DNA of 64,000 nt from Yoonia vestfoldensis DSM 16212 (lineage in GTDB: Bacteria; Pseudomonadota; Alphaproteobacteria; Rhodobacterales; Rhodobacteraceae): positions 62,001 to 126,000 of the forward strand of contig NZ_KB907976.1 in NCBI RefSeq assembly GCF_000382265.1, in the 5' to 3' direction. Positions 28,795 through 37,975 of the stretch are shown piece after piece (within the stretch, counting starts at the first letter, position 1; each line of letters opens with the position of its first letter). The notes under the pieces were generated by a model. The model did no database searches, was not told the DNA's origin, and saw only the letters and a list, made by a program, of their open reading frames with translations. The position numbers and the translations under genes were made by a program.

Positions 28795-30069
28795 ATGAAT
28801 GCTGCGGCGCCTTCTGGCAATGATGCAGCTCGGCCGGAACGTACGGAGGCTCTTGTCCGGGGAACGACACTCCTCGGTGATCAATTTACGATCTTGAGAC
28901 CGCTCAGCAACGGTGGGTTTGGCATCACGTATCTGGCCCAGGATAATTACCTGGAACGGAAAGTTGTGATAAAGGAATGTTTTCCGGAGGTTTTTTGCTG
29001 CCGGGAAGGTAAGCGTGTGCTTGTCCGGTCGCATACGCATTTTGAAAAATATCGCGCGATCGTGGAAATGTTCATGCGCGAGGCGCGCAGCATCGCCAAG
29101 ATGCGGCACCCCAATATTGTGGGCGTGCATCGGATCTTTGAGGACAACGACACCGCCTACATGGTGCTGGACCTGATCGACGGTCGCGACCTGCTTTACG
29201 TCATCAACAATGAACGCGACGACCTGTCGCCCGACCAGGTCAAGGATATCCTGATCAAGGTGCTCGATGCGGTCGATCTGGTGCATGCACAGGATCTTTT
29301 GCATCGCGACATTTCGCCCGACAACATCCTTCTGGATAAATGGGGCAGCCCCGTGCTAATCGATTTCGGCGCCGCCCGCGAAGAAGCAAGCCGCGAGACC
29401 CGCGCGCTGTCGACCGTGCTGATCGTGAAGGACGGCTATTCGCCGCAGGAATTCTATTTTGCGGGGGGCAAGCAGTCGCCGTCGAGCGACCTTTATGCGC
29501 TGGCGGCCACGTTCTATCACGTGATCAGCGGCGAAGCGCCGCCGAACAGCCAGACACGGATGCAGGAATTCGCCAGCCGGAACCCTGATCCGTGCCAACC
29601 GCTTGCGGGCCGCTTCGACGCCTATGAACCCGAATTTCTGGCCGCGATCGACAAGGCGATGAAGATCCTGCCCAAGGACCGGATTCAGACCGCACGCGCC
29701 TGGGCCGATATCATCGCGCCTTTGCGGACAGCCAAGGTCGCGCGCAAGACCAAGCCGCCCAAGGAACTGGGTCAGACGCTGACAAAGCTGGTGAGCGAAA
29801 CCAACAACTATGTGTTGAACTCCGAACCGCGCGAGCCGCGTCCCGTCGTGTCGCAGCCGGTGTCAGAACCGCGAAAGCCGCCGGAATGGATCAACGAATT
29901 CAACGCTGAAACCTCTGAGGCGCGCGAGGGTGCGTCGCGTCAACGGATCAGGCAGCAACAACTTGCTGAAGAGGCCGCGCGCCAGCAGGTCGCTGTGCCG
30001 ACACCGCCAAGCGGTTTTTCCGCTGTGTTCAGCCGGTTCGTCCAGCGATTTGCCGGATCACGGCGCTGA
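28795..30069 (+). CDS. Soluble eukaryotic-type Ser/Thr protein kinase
   Basis: This 424-residue protein has a complete kinase domain at about residues 30-305. Features are the glycine loop LSNGGFGITY (37-46), the ATP-anchoring Lys60 in VVIKE, a helix-C Glu near 96, the catalytic loop HRDISPDN (170-177), DFG at 190-192, and an activation segment ending GYSPQEFY. All residues needed for catalysis are present. The C-terminal 120 residues are polar, Pro- and Gln/Arg-rich and probably disordered; I see no membrane segment and no PASTA or FHA domain. No phosphatase gene is adjacent. A CAP-domain lipoprotein gene follows on the same strand. The targets are unknown. Confidence 0.92.
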   Translation: MNAAAPSGNDAARPERTEALVRGTTLLGDQFTILRPLSNGGFGITYLAQDNYLERKVVIKECFPEVFCCREGKRVLVRSHTHFEKYRAIVEMFMREARSIAKMRHPNIVGVHRIFEDNDTAYMVLDLIDGRDLLYVINNERDDLSPDQVKDILIKVLDAVDLVHAQDLLHRDISPDNILLDKWGSPVLIDFGAAREEASRETRALSTVLIVKDGYSPQEFYFAGGKQSPSSDLYALAATFYHVISGEAPPNSQTRMQEFASRNPDPCQPLAGRFDAYEPEFLAAIDKAMKILPKDRIQTARAWADIIAPLRTAKVARKTKPPKELGQTLTKLVSETNNYVLNSEPREPRPVVSQPVSEPRKPPEWINEFNAETSEAREGASRQRIRQQQLAEEAARQQVAVPTPPSGFSAVFSRFVQRFAGSRR

Positions 30070-30179
30070 CAGGGCGGTCATACGGTCGCAGGCGAAGTTC
30101 GTCGTCTCACGCTGAAGTGTGTTTGAACTTCCGCATCAATCCCGCTAAACGACGCTGAACCGCAATTAAGAGTATGCCC

Positions 30180-30719
30180 ATGTACAGACGCGCACTGATC
30201 CTCGGCCTCGTTACCGCTGGCGTGTCGGCTTGCGTCGGTGGCCCGAACCGGGCGTTGGGTCCTGACGGGTTGCCCTTGCCGACGGCCTATATCATCGCGC
30301 CCGGCGAAGAAGCGGCTGTCAAATTCCGGATGCTGGACAGCGTGAACGCATTGCGTCAGGCAGCGCGCGTCGGTCCGGTCGCACTTGATCCCCAACTGAA
30401 TGCCGCTGCTGCGACGCATGCGCGCGACATGTCGATACAGAACCGGCCTTGGCTGTTCGGTGCCGACGGATCCAGCCCGGTCCAGCGCGCCCGCCGCGCA
30501 GGTTTCACCGGCAGGTTTCTGGGCGAGACGATTTCAGAATCATACGAATCCGAACTGGCCACACTGACCGCCTGGATGAACGACGAGCGTACGCGCGCCG
30601 TTATCATGGACCCGAACGCACAGCTGATGGGATTTTCGTGGTTTCAGGAACCGGCAGGGAAACTTTGGTGGACGCTGAACATGGGGACAGCGCCCGGCTT
30701 TGCAAGCGGATTATCCTGA
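30180..30719 (+). CDS. CAP-domain (SCP-like) lipoprotein
   Basis: This 179-residue protein has a type II signal peptide with lipobox VSAC (Cys18 as the lipidated residue) followed by a CAP/SCP domain: LDSVNALRQAARVGPVALDPQLNAAA, THARDMSIQNRPW with a conserved His, and GETI. Bacterial CAP proteins are secreted or envelope-bound, with poorly known functions. ATG 30180 is chosen because AAGAG lies 7 nt upstream; ATG 30174 is too close to it. It lies 110 bp after the kinase and is convergent with the L,D-transpeptidase gene. Confidence 0.85.
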   Translation: MYRRALILGLVTAGVSACVGGPNRALGPDGLPLPTAYIIAPGEEAAVKFRMLDSVNALRQAARVGPVALDPQLNAAAATHARDMSIQNRPWLFGADGSSPVQRARRAGFTGRFLGETISESYESELATLTAWMNDERTRAVIMDPNAQLMGFSWFQEPAGKLWWTLNMGTAPGFASGLS

Positions 30720-30737
30720 TCAAACGGAACTGACCCG

Positions 30738-31238
30738 TCAGGCGTAGATGAAGATCTTCGTACCAACGCGGACCATGGAATAAACCTCTTCCATTTCCGT
30801 ATTCGTCACAGCGATGCAGCCCCAGGTCCAGTCGGGCACGCCAACCCATTGGGTCGGGGTCCCATGAATAAAGATGTCACCGCCGGGTTTGACACCCATT
30901 GCACGTGCACGCGCCACATCGTCAGCATTCGGATAGGAAATGCCGATCGAAAGATGAAAGCGGCTATTGGGGTTCTGACGGTCGATCAGATACGCGCCCT
31001 CGGGCGTGCGCCCGTCGCCTTCCTGTTGTTTGTGGTCCTTGGGGTCGAACCCAAGATCGATACGGTACTGCCGCAACAGGCTGTTGTTGTGCAACAGTTG
31101 CATCGTGCGCTGCTCTTTGAACACCTGAATACGGGTCACGTCCGGCCCGAAATACGTCGGAACTTCTGGTGCTGTCGATGAGGAGCATCCAGCGGCGCCT
31201 GCTGCGGCGCCGATCATCATTGTACGTCTTGTTATCAT
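30738..31238 (-). CDS. L,D-transpeptidase (YkuD) lipoprotein
   Basis: YkuD enzymes form 3-3 peptidoglycan cross-links or attach proteins to peptidoglycan in the periplasm. The 166-residue product has an RR-containing signal peptide with lipobox AAGC (Cys18), then a YkuD domain with the catalytic block HGTPTQWVGVPDWTWGCIAV, holding the active-site His and Cys. ATG 31238 is preferred over a TTG 12 bases upstream. It is a compact form with little beyond the catalytic domain. It is convergent with the CAP lipoprotein gene. Confidence 0.9.
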   Translation of the reverse strand: MITRRTMMIGAAAGAAGCSSSTAPEVPTYFGPDVTRIQVFKEQRTMQLLHNNSLLRQYRIDLGFDPKDHKQQEGDGRTPEGAYLIDRQNPNSRFHLSIGISYPNADDVARARAMGVKPGGDIFIHGTPTQWVGVPDWTWGCIAVTNTEMEEVYSMVRVGTKIFIYA

Positions 31239-31327
31239 GTCACTGCCCAAAACTGCGGTCTGCGCCGCCTGTTTTCATGATTAGGGTAAAGATTCCGCTT
31301 AACCTAGCAGCATTTATGTCGCAGGGT

Positions 31328-32530
31328 TCATTTTCGTGTGAACGGTGACACGATTTCCACATGTGGCGACCAACGGAATTGATCGACGACCTGCACCCAC
31401 GGCATCGCGAAACCAGCGTCGATCAGAACCTTCGCATCCCGCGCGAACGTCACCGGATTGCAGGACACCATAGCGATTGTCTTGATGTCGGACCTTGCCA
31501 GCGCCTCGATCTGCGCCTCGGCCCCTGCGCGGGGCGGGTCGATGACGACGGCGTCATATTTCGCGAATTCATCGGGTTCGAGCGGGCGGCGGAACAGGTC
31601 GCGCGTCTCCGTCGTGACCTTGCGCAGGTTGCGGCCGGCGCGCCAACCACGGTCAAGCGCTGTCAGCATGGCGGATTCTGATTCCACCGCGTGCAGCTCG
31701 GCCCGCGCGGCCAGCGGCAGGGTGAAGGTGCCGCAGCCTGCGAAAAGATCAACGATGCGGGCCGCGCCTTGCGTGATCTCGTCCACGGCGGCGAGCAAGG
31801 CCGTCTCGCCCGCCTTGGTCGCTTGCAGGAACGCACCGGGGGGCGGTGTCACCTTGGTGCCGCCGAAATCCTGATCGGGCGGGTTGATCGTGACGACAGG
31901 TTCGTCGTTCCACACCAGCCGCGACAGCCCGTGTGCATTGGCCAGCGCCGCCAAGGTCACGCGCAGATCAGGCGTCAGGTCCTTGTCGGTGCCGACCAGC
32001 ACATCCGCGCCCAGCGCCGTTTCAGTGACGGTCAGATCAGCCTCGCCCTTGCGCGACGCGGCGAGCAGCGTCAGTTCCTGAAGCGCGGGCATGGTCGCCA
32101 GCAACGCAGGCGTAACCAGCTGACAATCCGGCACGTCGATCAGCGTATGCGATGCCTTGCCGTGAAAGCCGACCAGCGCGCCCTTTTTGGTGCGTCGCCC
32201 TGCAAACTTGGCCCTGCGGCGCGACTGCACCGGCGATGTGGCGATGGCGCGAAACGCGGGGTGCAGCCCGTGGGCCGCTAGCGCACGCGCGACAATGTCC
32301 TGTTTCCAGCCGGCCACAAATTCATCGCTGGCATGTTGCATGGCACAGCCGCCGCAGCTTTTGAAATGGCGGCACGGCGCTGCAACGCGGTCCGGCGATG
32401 GCGTGACGATCCGCACGGTCCCGTCCTGGGCCACGTCGATTTCCTCGCCCGGCAGCACGCGCGGGATCAGCGACCGCCCGTCAGAGGCGCGGCCAAGCCC
32501 CAGATGGGTCAGGCTTTCGATTGTCAGCAT
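31328..32530 (-). CDS. 23S rRNA/tRNA m5U methyltransferase, TrmA/RlmD-type
   Basis: This 400-residue enzyme adds a methyl group to C5 of a uridine in RNA. A 4Fe-4S cluster site is seen at Cys53, Cys59 and Cys62 (CRHFKSCGGCAMQH), with a fourth Cys in DVPDCQLV. The SAM domain shows IVDLFAGCGTFTLPLA, then VIDPPRAGAEAQIEAL and the catalytic Cys in MVSCNPVTFARD. Which uridine is modified cannot be told. The ATG immediately follows the stop codon of the ABC transporter gene, with no spacer, so the genes are coupled. Confidence 0.92.
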   Translation of the reverse strand: MLTIESLTHLGLGRASDGRSLIPRVLPGEEIDVAQDGTVRIVTPSPDRVAAPCRHFKSCGGCAMQHASDEFVAGWKQDIVARALAAHGLHPAFRAIATSPVQSRRRAKFAGRRTKKGALVGFHGKASHTLIDVPDCQLVTPALLATMPALQELTLLAASRKGEADLTVTETALGADVLVGTDKDLTPDLRVTLAALANAHGLSRLVWNDEPVVTINPPDQDFGGTKVTPPPGAFLQATKAGETALLAAVDEITQGAARIVDLFAGCGTFTLPLAARAELHAVESESAMLTALDRGWRAGRNLRKVTTETRDLFRRPLEPDEFAKYDAVVIDPPRAGAEAQIEALARSDIKTIAMVSCNPVTFARDAKVLIDAGFAMPWVQVVDQFRWSPHVEIVSPFTRK

Positions 32531-34363
32531 TTATTCCGCAGCATCCTGCACATTGATGAAACCACCCGACTGCCGGTTCCAATAGCGGGCATAAAGCCCG
32601 GCCTTGGCCAGCAATTCGTCATGGGTGCCTTGTTCCACAATACGCCCGCCGTCAAGCACGACGATCCGGTCCATCGCCGCCAAGGTCGACAGGCGGTGCG
32701 CGATAGCGATGACGGTCTTGCCCTCCATGATGATGTCGAGCGAGTCCTGAATGGCCGCCTCGACCTCGGAATCGAGCGCGCTGGTCGCTTCGTCCAGCAC
32801 AAGGATCGGCGCGTCTTTCAGGATGGCGCGGGCGATCGCGATGCGCTGGCGCTGGCCGCCGGACAGTTTCACGCCCCGTTCGCCCAAGTGGGAATCGTAC
32901 CCCTTGCGCCCTTTGAAATCGCGCAGGCCTTGGATGAATCCATGCGCCTCGGCCTTGATCGCCGCCGCCTCGACCTCTTGCTGCGTGGCATCGGGTTTGC
33001 CATAGCGGATATTGTCGCGGGCGGACCGGTTGAACATCGCCGTTTCCTGCGTGACCATCGCGATCTGGCGGCGCAGGCTTTCCTGCGTCACGTCGCGGAT
33101 ATCATGGCCGTCGATCAGGACCTGCCCCTCTTCGGTATCGTAAAGCCGCAGTAGGAGGGCGACGAGCGTGGATTTCCCCGCCCCTGACGCGCCCACGATC
33201 CCCAGCTTTTCACCCGAAGCAATCGACAGGCTGACATGGTCAAGACCCCCCGGCCCGCCGCCATAGCTGAACGTCACGGCGCGCAATTCGATCGCGCCGC
33301 CCTGCGGTGTCAGCTCGACCGCGTTTGGCGCATCGGTCAGCTGGTGTGCAGGCGACAGGGTTTGCATCGCATCCTCGATCTCGCCCACATTGGCGTAGAT
33401 GCCCATCAGCGTGAAACTGACCCAGCCTGTCATCTGCGCAAGCCGCAGCGAAATAGCCCCCGCAGCCGCGATATCACCTGCTGTCGCCGCGCCGACAGAC
33501 CAGAAATAAAGTGTCGTGCCGACCAGCAACACGGGCAGAAGCCCGCCCAGCCCCATCAGCCAGAACCGGAAGGACGTGGACAGCCAGCCGAAATGCACGG
33601 CAGACCCCCAATAGGTCTCCATCGCATCGGTGGCGGCGCGGTCTTCATGGGCGTCATGGGCAAACAGCTTGACCGTCTTGATGTTGGTGATCGTATCGAC
33701 GACCTGCCCCGTCACCATCGCCCGTTTGGCGGCGCGCGCCTGCGACCGTATGCGGATTCGCGGCATGTAGAACGTGATCAGCCAGATATAGCCCAGCACC
33801 CATACCGCCAGCACACCCGCCGTGCGGTAATCGATCGTCAGCAGCAGCACGACCGACCCCACAAGCGAGGCGAGCGCATAGGCGACGGTCTGGATCATAT
33901 CGACCACGAAATCTGTCGTCGCCCGTGCGCCTTGCATCTGTTTCTGCGCGATCCGCCCTGCGAAATCGTTGTCGAAGAACGTGACCGACTGGCCCAGCGA
34001 ATGGCGGTGCAGCCGCGACAGCACGAGGTTGTTTAGCGCAGGCCCGAGAACAACGCCTTGGAACATCCCCGACAAGCCAAGAATGATCGGGCGCAGAAGC
34101 ACGAAGAACGCGCCGACACCAATCAGAAGCCACAGGTTCGTGCTGAAATAGGATTGCTTATCACTGGTCACCGCAGCATCGATGACCCAGCCCAACATCA
34201 GCGCGGTCGCGACCTCCAGCAAACCCGCCAGCGCCGACACGAACGCGCCAAGGCCGATCACGGGCAAAGCGCCACCCAGACACCAGCGCAGGAACGCCAT
34301 CAGCGTCTGCGGCGGCGGACCTTCGGCGCGCTCGAAAGGGTCTATCCAGCGTTCAGGTTTCAA
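32531..34363 (-). CDS. ABC exporter half-transporter (membrane domain + ATPase), second of a pair
   Basis: This 610-residue half-transporter has an N-terminal six-helix membrane domain and a C-terminal ATPase: Walker A GASGAGKST, signature LSGGQRQRI, Walker B ILVLDEATSALD and H-loop AHRLST. All ATPase residues look intact. Translation starts at TTG 34363, overlapping the stop of the partner gene (TTGA). It probably forms a heterodimer with the upstream half-transporter. The substrate is unknown; drugs or lipids are typical for this family. Confidence 0.92.
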   Translation of the reverse strand: MKPERWIDPFERAEGPPPQTLMAFLRWCLGGALPVIGLGAFVSALAGLLEVATALMLGWVIDAAVTSDKQSYFSTNLWLLIGVGAFFVLLRPIILGLSGMFQGVVLGPALNNLVLSRLHRHSLGQSVTFFDNDFAGRIAQKQMQGARATTDFVVDMIQTVAYALASLVGSVVLLLTIDYRTAGVLAVWVLGYIWLITFYMPRIRIRSQARAAKRAMVTGQVVDTITNIKTVKLFAHDAHEDRAATDAMETYWGSAVHFGWLSTSFRFWLMGLGGLLPVLLVGTTLYFWSVGAATAGDIAAAGAISLRLAQMTGWVSFTLMGIYANVGEIEDAMQTLSPAHQLTDAPNAVELTPQGGAIELRAVTFSYGGGPGGLDHVSLSIASGEKLGIVGASGAGKSTLVALLLRLYDTEEGQVLIDGHDIRDVTQESLRRQIAMVTQETAMFNRSARDNIRYGKPDATQQEVEAAAIKAEAHGFIQGLRDFKGRKGYDSHLGERGVKLSGGQRQRIAIARAILKDAPILVLDEATSALDSEVEAAIQDSLDIIMEGKTVIAIAHRLSTLAAMDRIVVLDGGRIVEQGTHDELLAKAGLYARYWNRQSGGFINVQDAAE

Positions 34364-36195
34364 GATGCATCCTGCCCCAGAAACCCACCCGATTGCCGCG
34401 CCCAGAACCGCGCATATTGCCCGCCCTGCGCCAGCAGCGCGTCATGCGTGCCATCCTCGATGATGCGGCCTTGGTCCATGACGATGATCCTGTCCATCTG
34501 CGCGATTGTCGAAAGGCGGTGCGCAATCGCGATCACCGTCTTGCCGGCCATCATGCCGTACAGGGTTTGCTGAATGGCGGCCTCTACCTCGCTATCTAGC
34601 GCACTGGTCGCTTCGTCCAACAGCAAGATTGGTGCATCCTTCAACATTACGCGTGCAAGGGCGATCCGCTGCCGTTGTCCACCCGACAGCTTGACGCCCC
34701 GTTCGCCAACGCGCGCGGCATAGCCACGGTTCCCTTCGCTATCTTCCAGCCCGAGGATGAAATCATGCGCCTCGGCCTGTTTTGCGGCGGCGATCATCTG
34801 GTCCTCGGTCGCGCCCGGATTGCCGTAAAGGATGTTTTCCCGCACCGACCGATGCAGTAGCGACGAATCCTGCTGTACCATCCCGATGGCGCGGCGCAGG
34901 CTGTCCTGCGTGACATTCGCGATGTTCTGCCCGTCGATGGCGATGCTGCCGTGTTCGATGTCATAGAACCGCAACAGCAGCTTGACCAAAGTGGATTTTC
35001 CCGCGCCCGACTGGCCCACAAGCCCGACCTTTTCGCCCGGATTGATGTGCAAAGTGATCCGGTCCAGCCCGCCCTTTTCGCGCCCGTAATGATGCGACAG
35101 GTCGTTGAGGGTCACCGCCCCCGCCGTCACGCGCAGGTCATCGCGCGAGCGGTCCAGCAGGGTGATCGGCTGCGCGATGGTCTGCATCCCTTCGGACACG
35201 ACGCCGAGTTCGCGGAAGAAGTTGCTGATCGCCCACATGATCCAGCCCGACATCGCATTGAGCCGCAGCGTCAGCGATGTCGCCACTGCAACCACACCCA
35301 GCGTTGCCAAGCCCCCGCCCCACAGCCAGATCGCCCAGCCGACGACGCCCACGATCAACAGACCGTTCAGCAGCATCAGCACCACATCCATCAGCGTATA
35401 AAGCCGCATTTCATGCTGGAACGTGCGGCGCGCGTTTTCGATCGCTTCTTTCGCATAGGCGATTTCGCTGTCGTGATGCGCAAACATCTTGACCGAATGG
35501 ATATTGGTATAGCTGTCCACGACACGGCCCGTGACCACGCTGCGCGCGTTCGACGATGCCTCGGACGCGGGACCGATCCGGCGAACGACCCAACGCAGCA
35601 GGAACAGATACGGGATCAGCCAGACCATCAGGGGCAGGATCAGCCGCATATCGGCATCACCCAAAAGGATGATCGCCCCGATGATATAGGCGATGGCAAA
35701 GGTGATCGCGTCGAACAGCTGGAACACGACCTCGCCCACGGCGGGCGGTGTCTGCATGATCCGGTTGGCGATGCGGCCCGCGAAATCATCCTCGAACCAG
35801 CCGACGGACTGGCGCAGCACATGGCGATGCGCGCGCCAGCGGACCAAGGTGCCGAAATTGGGCAGGATCGTGTTGTTCAGCAGCATCACCTGCAACACAT
35901 GCACCGCAGGCCGCAGCGTCAGGATGAACAGTGCGACTAGGATCAGTTCGGTGCCACTTTGCGCCCAAACCTTGGACGGGGTGCCGCTTTGCAGGATGTC
36001 GATCAGCCGGCCCAGATAGGAGATCAGCCAGATTTCCACCGCCGCCACGGTGACCGACAGCGCCCCTGTCACCCAGAAAACCGCACGGAACGGTTCTGCA
36101 TAGGCGCGCAGGAACGGATAAAGCCGCTTTGGCGGCGTGTCGGTCTCCTGATACGGGGTATAGGGATCGACCAGTTCTTCGAAAAACCGGAACAT
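34360..36195 (-). CDS. ABC exporter half-transporter (membrane domain + ATPase), first of a pair
   Basis: This 611-residue protein has the same architecture as the adjacent gene: membrane helices over about residues 30-330 and an ATPase with [30 protein letters not shown] and AHRLST. Unlike many heterodimeric exporters, neither partner shows a degenerate catalytic site by eye. It overlaps its partner by 4 bp and starts 56 bp downstream of cca on the same strand. Confidence 0.92.
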   Translation of the reverse strand: MFRFFEELVDPYTPYQETDTPPKRLYPFLRAYAEPFRAVFWVTGALSVTVAAVEIWLISYLGRLIDILQSGTPSKVWAQSGTELILVALFILTLRPAVHVLQVMLLNNTILPNFGTLVRWRAHRHVLRQSVGWFEDDFAGRIANRIMQTPPAVGEVVFQLFDAITFAIAYIIGAIILLGDADMRLILPLMVWLIPYLFLLRWVVRRIGPASEASSNARSVVTGRVVDSYTNIHSVKMFAHHDSEIAYAKEAIENARRTFQHEMRLYTLMDVVLMLLNGLLIVGVVGWAIWLWGGGLATLGVVAVATSLTLRLNAMSGWIMWAISNFFRELGVVSEGMQTIAQPITLLDRSRDDLRVTAGAVTLNDLSHHYGREKGGLDRITLHINPGEKVGLVGQSGAGKSTLVKLLLRFYDIEHGSIAIDGQNIANVTQDSLRRAIGMVQQDSSLLHRSVRENILYGNPGATEDQMIAAAKQAEAHDFILGLEDSEGNRGYAARVGERGVKLSGGQRQRIALARVMLKDAPILLLDEATSALDSEVEAAIQQTLYGMMAGKTVIAIAHRLSTIAQMDRIIVMDQGRIIEDGTHDALLAQGGQYARFWARQSGGFLGQDAS

Positions 36196-36251
36196 GATTT
36201 CAGCCTTGGGATGTAGACGTCCCTGATACAGATGTTTCCGCGAAAGGAAAA

Positions 36252-37394
36252 CTACCCGCGCAACTGCCGGAGCAAATCTGCCTTTGTCAGCGCGAAACCA
36301 GAAGCGATCCAGACTGCCTCGGCCTTTTTCAACGCTTGCCCCAAGGCTGGCCCGTGCAGGTCAGGCATCAGGTCAGCCGCTTGCAGGGGAAAGGTCTGGC
36401 TGGCTGCGAATTGCGCGTTTTTGGCCATGTTAGTGTCTATTTCTTGCCCCAGCACCGCCGCCGCGACCGCCGCTTTGTTGATCGCGGCCTCGGCGCCGTG
36501 GCGATAGGCAAGCTCTAGCAAAGGCAGATCTGATCGCATATGTTCAAGCGCCAGCGCATCCCGCTTGGACAACTTCAGCGCGCCCGCAGCATCACCGCCC
36601 AGCGCACCCAAACGGCGAACAGCCGATGGCGGCAGGCCTGCCGCGCCTTCGATATGGATCAGAACGGCAAGCGGGGCGGCATCCGCGCCCGGCAGGATCT
36701 GCGACAGAACCCCCGTTGCGGCCATTGACGCGACAGCGGGCGCGGGATCGGGGGCGGACAGCAGTTTGAACATCTCTGCCGTGACCCTTTCGCGCGACAA
36801 GCTGGCAAGACCGTCGAGATTGGCGGCACAGGCGGCAAGCGCGTCAGGATCAAGATCGTCCGCGCCATAAAAGGCGTGAAACCGGAAGAACCGCAGGATG
36901 CGCAGGTAGTCTTCCTTGATGCGCATGTCAGCGTCCTCGATGAACCGAACGCGGCGGGCGACGAGATCAGGCAACCCGCCCAAAGGATCGACGACCACAC
37001 CGTCAGGTCCGGCATAAAGCGCGTTCATCGTGAAATCGCGCCTGCGGGCATCGTCTGCCATGTCGTCGGCAAAGGCGACGACCGCGCGCCTCCCATCCGT
37101 CGCCACATCGCGGCGGAAAGTCGTGACTTCGAACGGAGTATTCTGGGCAATGATAGTGACTGTTCCGTGGTCGATCCCGGTCGGAACGACCTTCAACCCC
37201 GCCGCCGTGGCGAGCCGGGTCACGACATCAGGTGTGGCATCCGTCGTCAGGTCCAGATCACTGACAGGCGCGCCTAGCAGCGCGTTGCGCACGCAACCGC
37301 CGACGAACCAGGCCTGATGTCCCGAGTTCGTCAGCAAGCGGCACACCTCTTGCGCGGCAGGATCGTTCAACCATGCGCCCGTGACACGCGTCAT
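36252..37394 (-). CDS. cca: CCA tRNA nucleotidyltransferase / poly(A) polymerase family
   Basis: The enzyme adds CCA to tRNA 3' ends. ATG 37394 gives 380 residues and a 4-bp overlap with the upstream NUDIX gene (ATGA); a longer frame lies inside the NUDIX gene and is rejected. Motifs are GGCVRNALLG (32-41) and the metal-binding DLD at 46-48, then RRDFTMNALY and the head-domain block RFFRFHAFYG. The alphaproteobacterial short form lacks an HD domain. Confidence 0.93.
   Translation of the reverse strand: MTRVTGAWLNDPAAQEVCRLLTNSGHQAWFVGGCVRNALLGAPVSDLDLTTDATPDVVTRLATAAGLKVVPTGIDHGTVTIIAQNTPFEVTTFRRDVATDGRRAVVAFADDMADDARRRDFTMNALYAGPDGVVVDPLGGLPDLVARRVRFIEDADMRIKEDYLRILRFFRFHAFYGADDLDPDALAACAANLDGLASLSRERVTAEMFKLLSAPDPAPAVASMAATGVLSQILPGADAAPLAVLIHIEGAAGLPPSAVRRLGALGGDAAGALKLSKRDALALEHMRSDLPLLELAYRHGAEAAINKAAVAAAVLGQEIDTNMAKNAQFAASQTFPLQAADLMPDLHGPALGQALKKAEAVWIASGFALTKADLLRQLRG
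36430..36439 (+). repeat. Weak copy of a TTAGTGTCTA motif inside cca
   Basis: TTAGTGTCTA occurs here in the + orientation, inside the cca gene, which is on the other strand. It shares the AGTGTCT core with 41710-41731, 43442-43451 and 46634-46655. Confidence 0.25.
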
Positions 37395-37975
37395 GACACG
37401 CGGTCCGCGAAAGCACGCAAGATACGCGCGGTCGCACCCCAGATGTAATATGGGCCGTAAGGCACGGTATAATACAACCGCTTGCGCCCCCGCCAATGGC
37501 GGCCCTCGGTCCGATAATGCGCGGGGTTGGTCAGATAGGCAAAGGGAACCTCGAAGACTTCGGTGACCTCGTTTGCTTCTGGCTTGGCATCGAAGGGGCC
37601 ATGCACGACTGCCAGAATGGGCGTGACGAGATAGCCCGTCACCGTCTGGTGCGGCGGCAACACGCCCAGCACATCGACCTGATCGGACAGCAGGCCGATT
37701 TCCTCGTGCGCTTCGCGCAATGCAGCGGCGGTCAGGGACACGTCGCCCGCATCCTGCTTGCCACCGGCAAAGGCGATCTGGCCCGGGTGATGTTTCAACC
37801 GCGCCGACCGTTTGGTCAGGATCACGGTTTCCGTCTCGGCCTTGACGGCGAACAACACCGCCGCAGAGGTCAATTGCACCTGCGGCAGCGTGATGTCCTG
37901 ATTGAGGTCGAAGTCGCTGGATGCGCGGCCCTCACGGGCGAGCGCGTCCTGTAGGCGCTGATACAGATCAGGCAC
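37391..37975 (-). CDS. NUDIX hydrolase, CoA pyrophosphatase type (NudL/YeaB-like)
   Basis: The family cleaves CoA to 3',5'-ADP and phosphopantetheine. The signature is LTKRSARLKHHPGQIAFAGG, followed by the Nudix segment ending REAHEEIGL, which together define this UPF0035-type branch. GTG 37975 (194 residues) is chosen because AAGGAT lies just upstream and the product then begins with PDLYQRLQDALAREG; it overlaps hslO by 8 bp. A TTG at 37999 is less likely. It overlaps cca by 4 bp, so hslO-NUDIX-cca form a coupled operon. Confidence 0.88.
   Translation of the reverse strand: MPDLYQRLQDALAREGRASSDFDLNQDITLPQVQLTSAAVLFAVKAETETVILTKRSARLKHHPGQIAFAGGKQDAGDVSLTAAALREAHEEIGLLSDQVDVLGVLPPHQTVTGYLVTPILAVVHGPFDAKPEANEVTEVFEVPFAYLTNPAHYRTEGRHWRGRKRLYYTVPYGPYYIWGATARILRAFADRVS

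Noticed and set aside
32531-36195. One catalytically dead ATPase in the heterodimeric exporter pair
   Set aside because: Walker A, signature, Walker B and H-loop residues look intact in both half-transporters.
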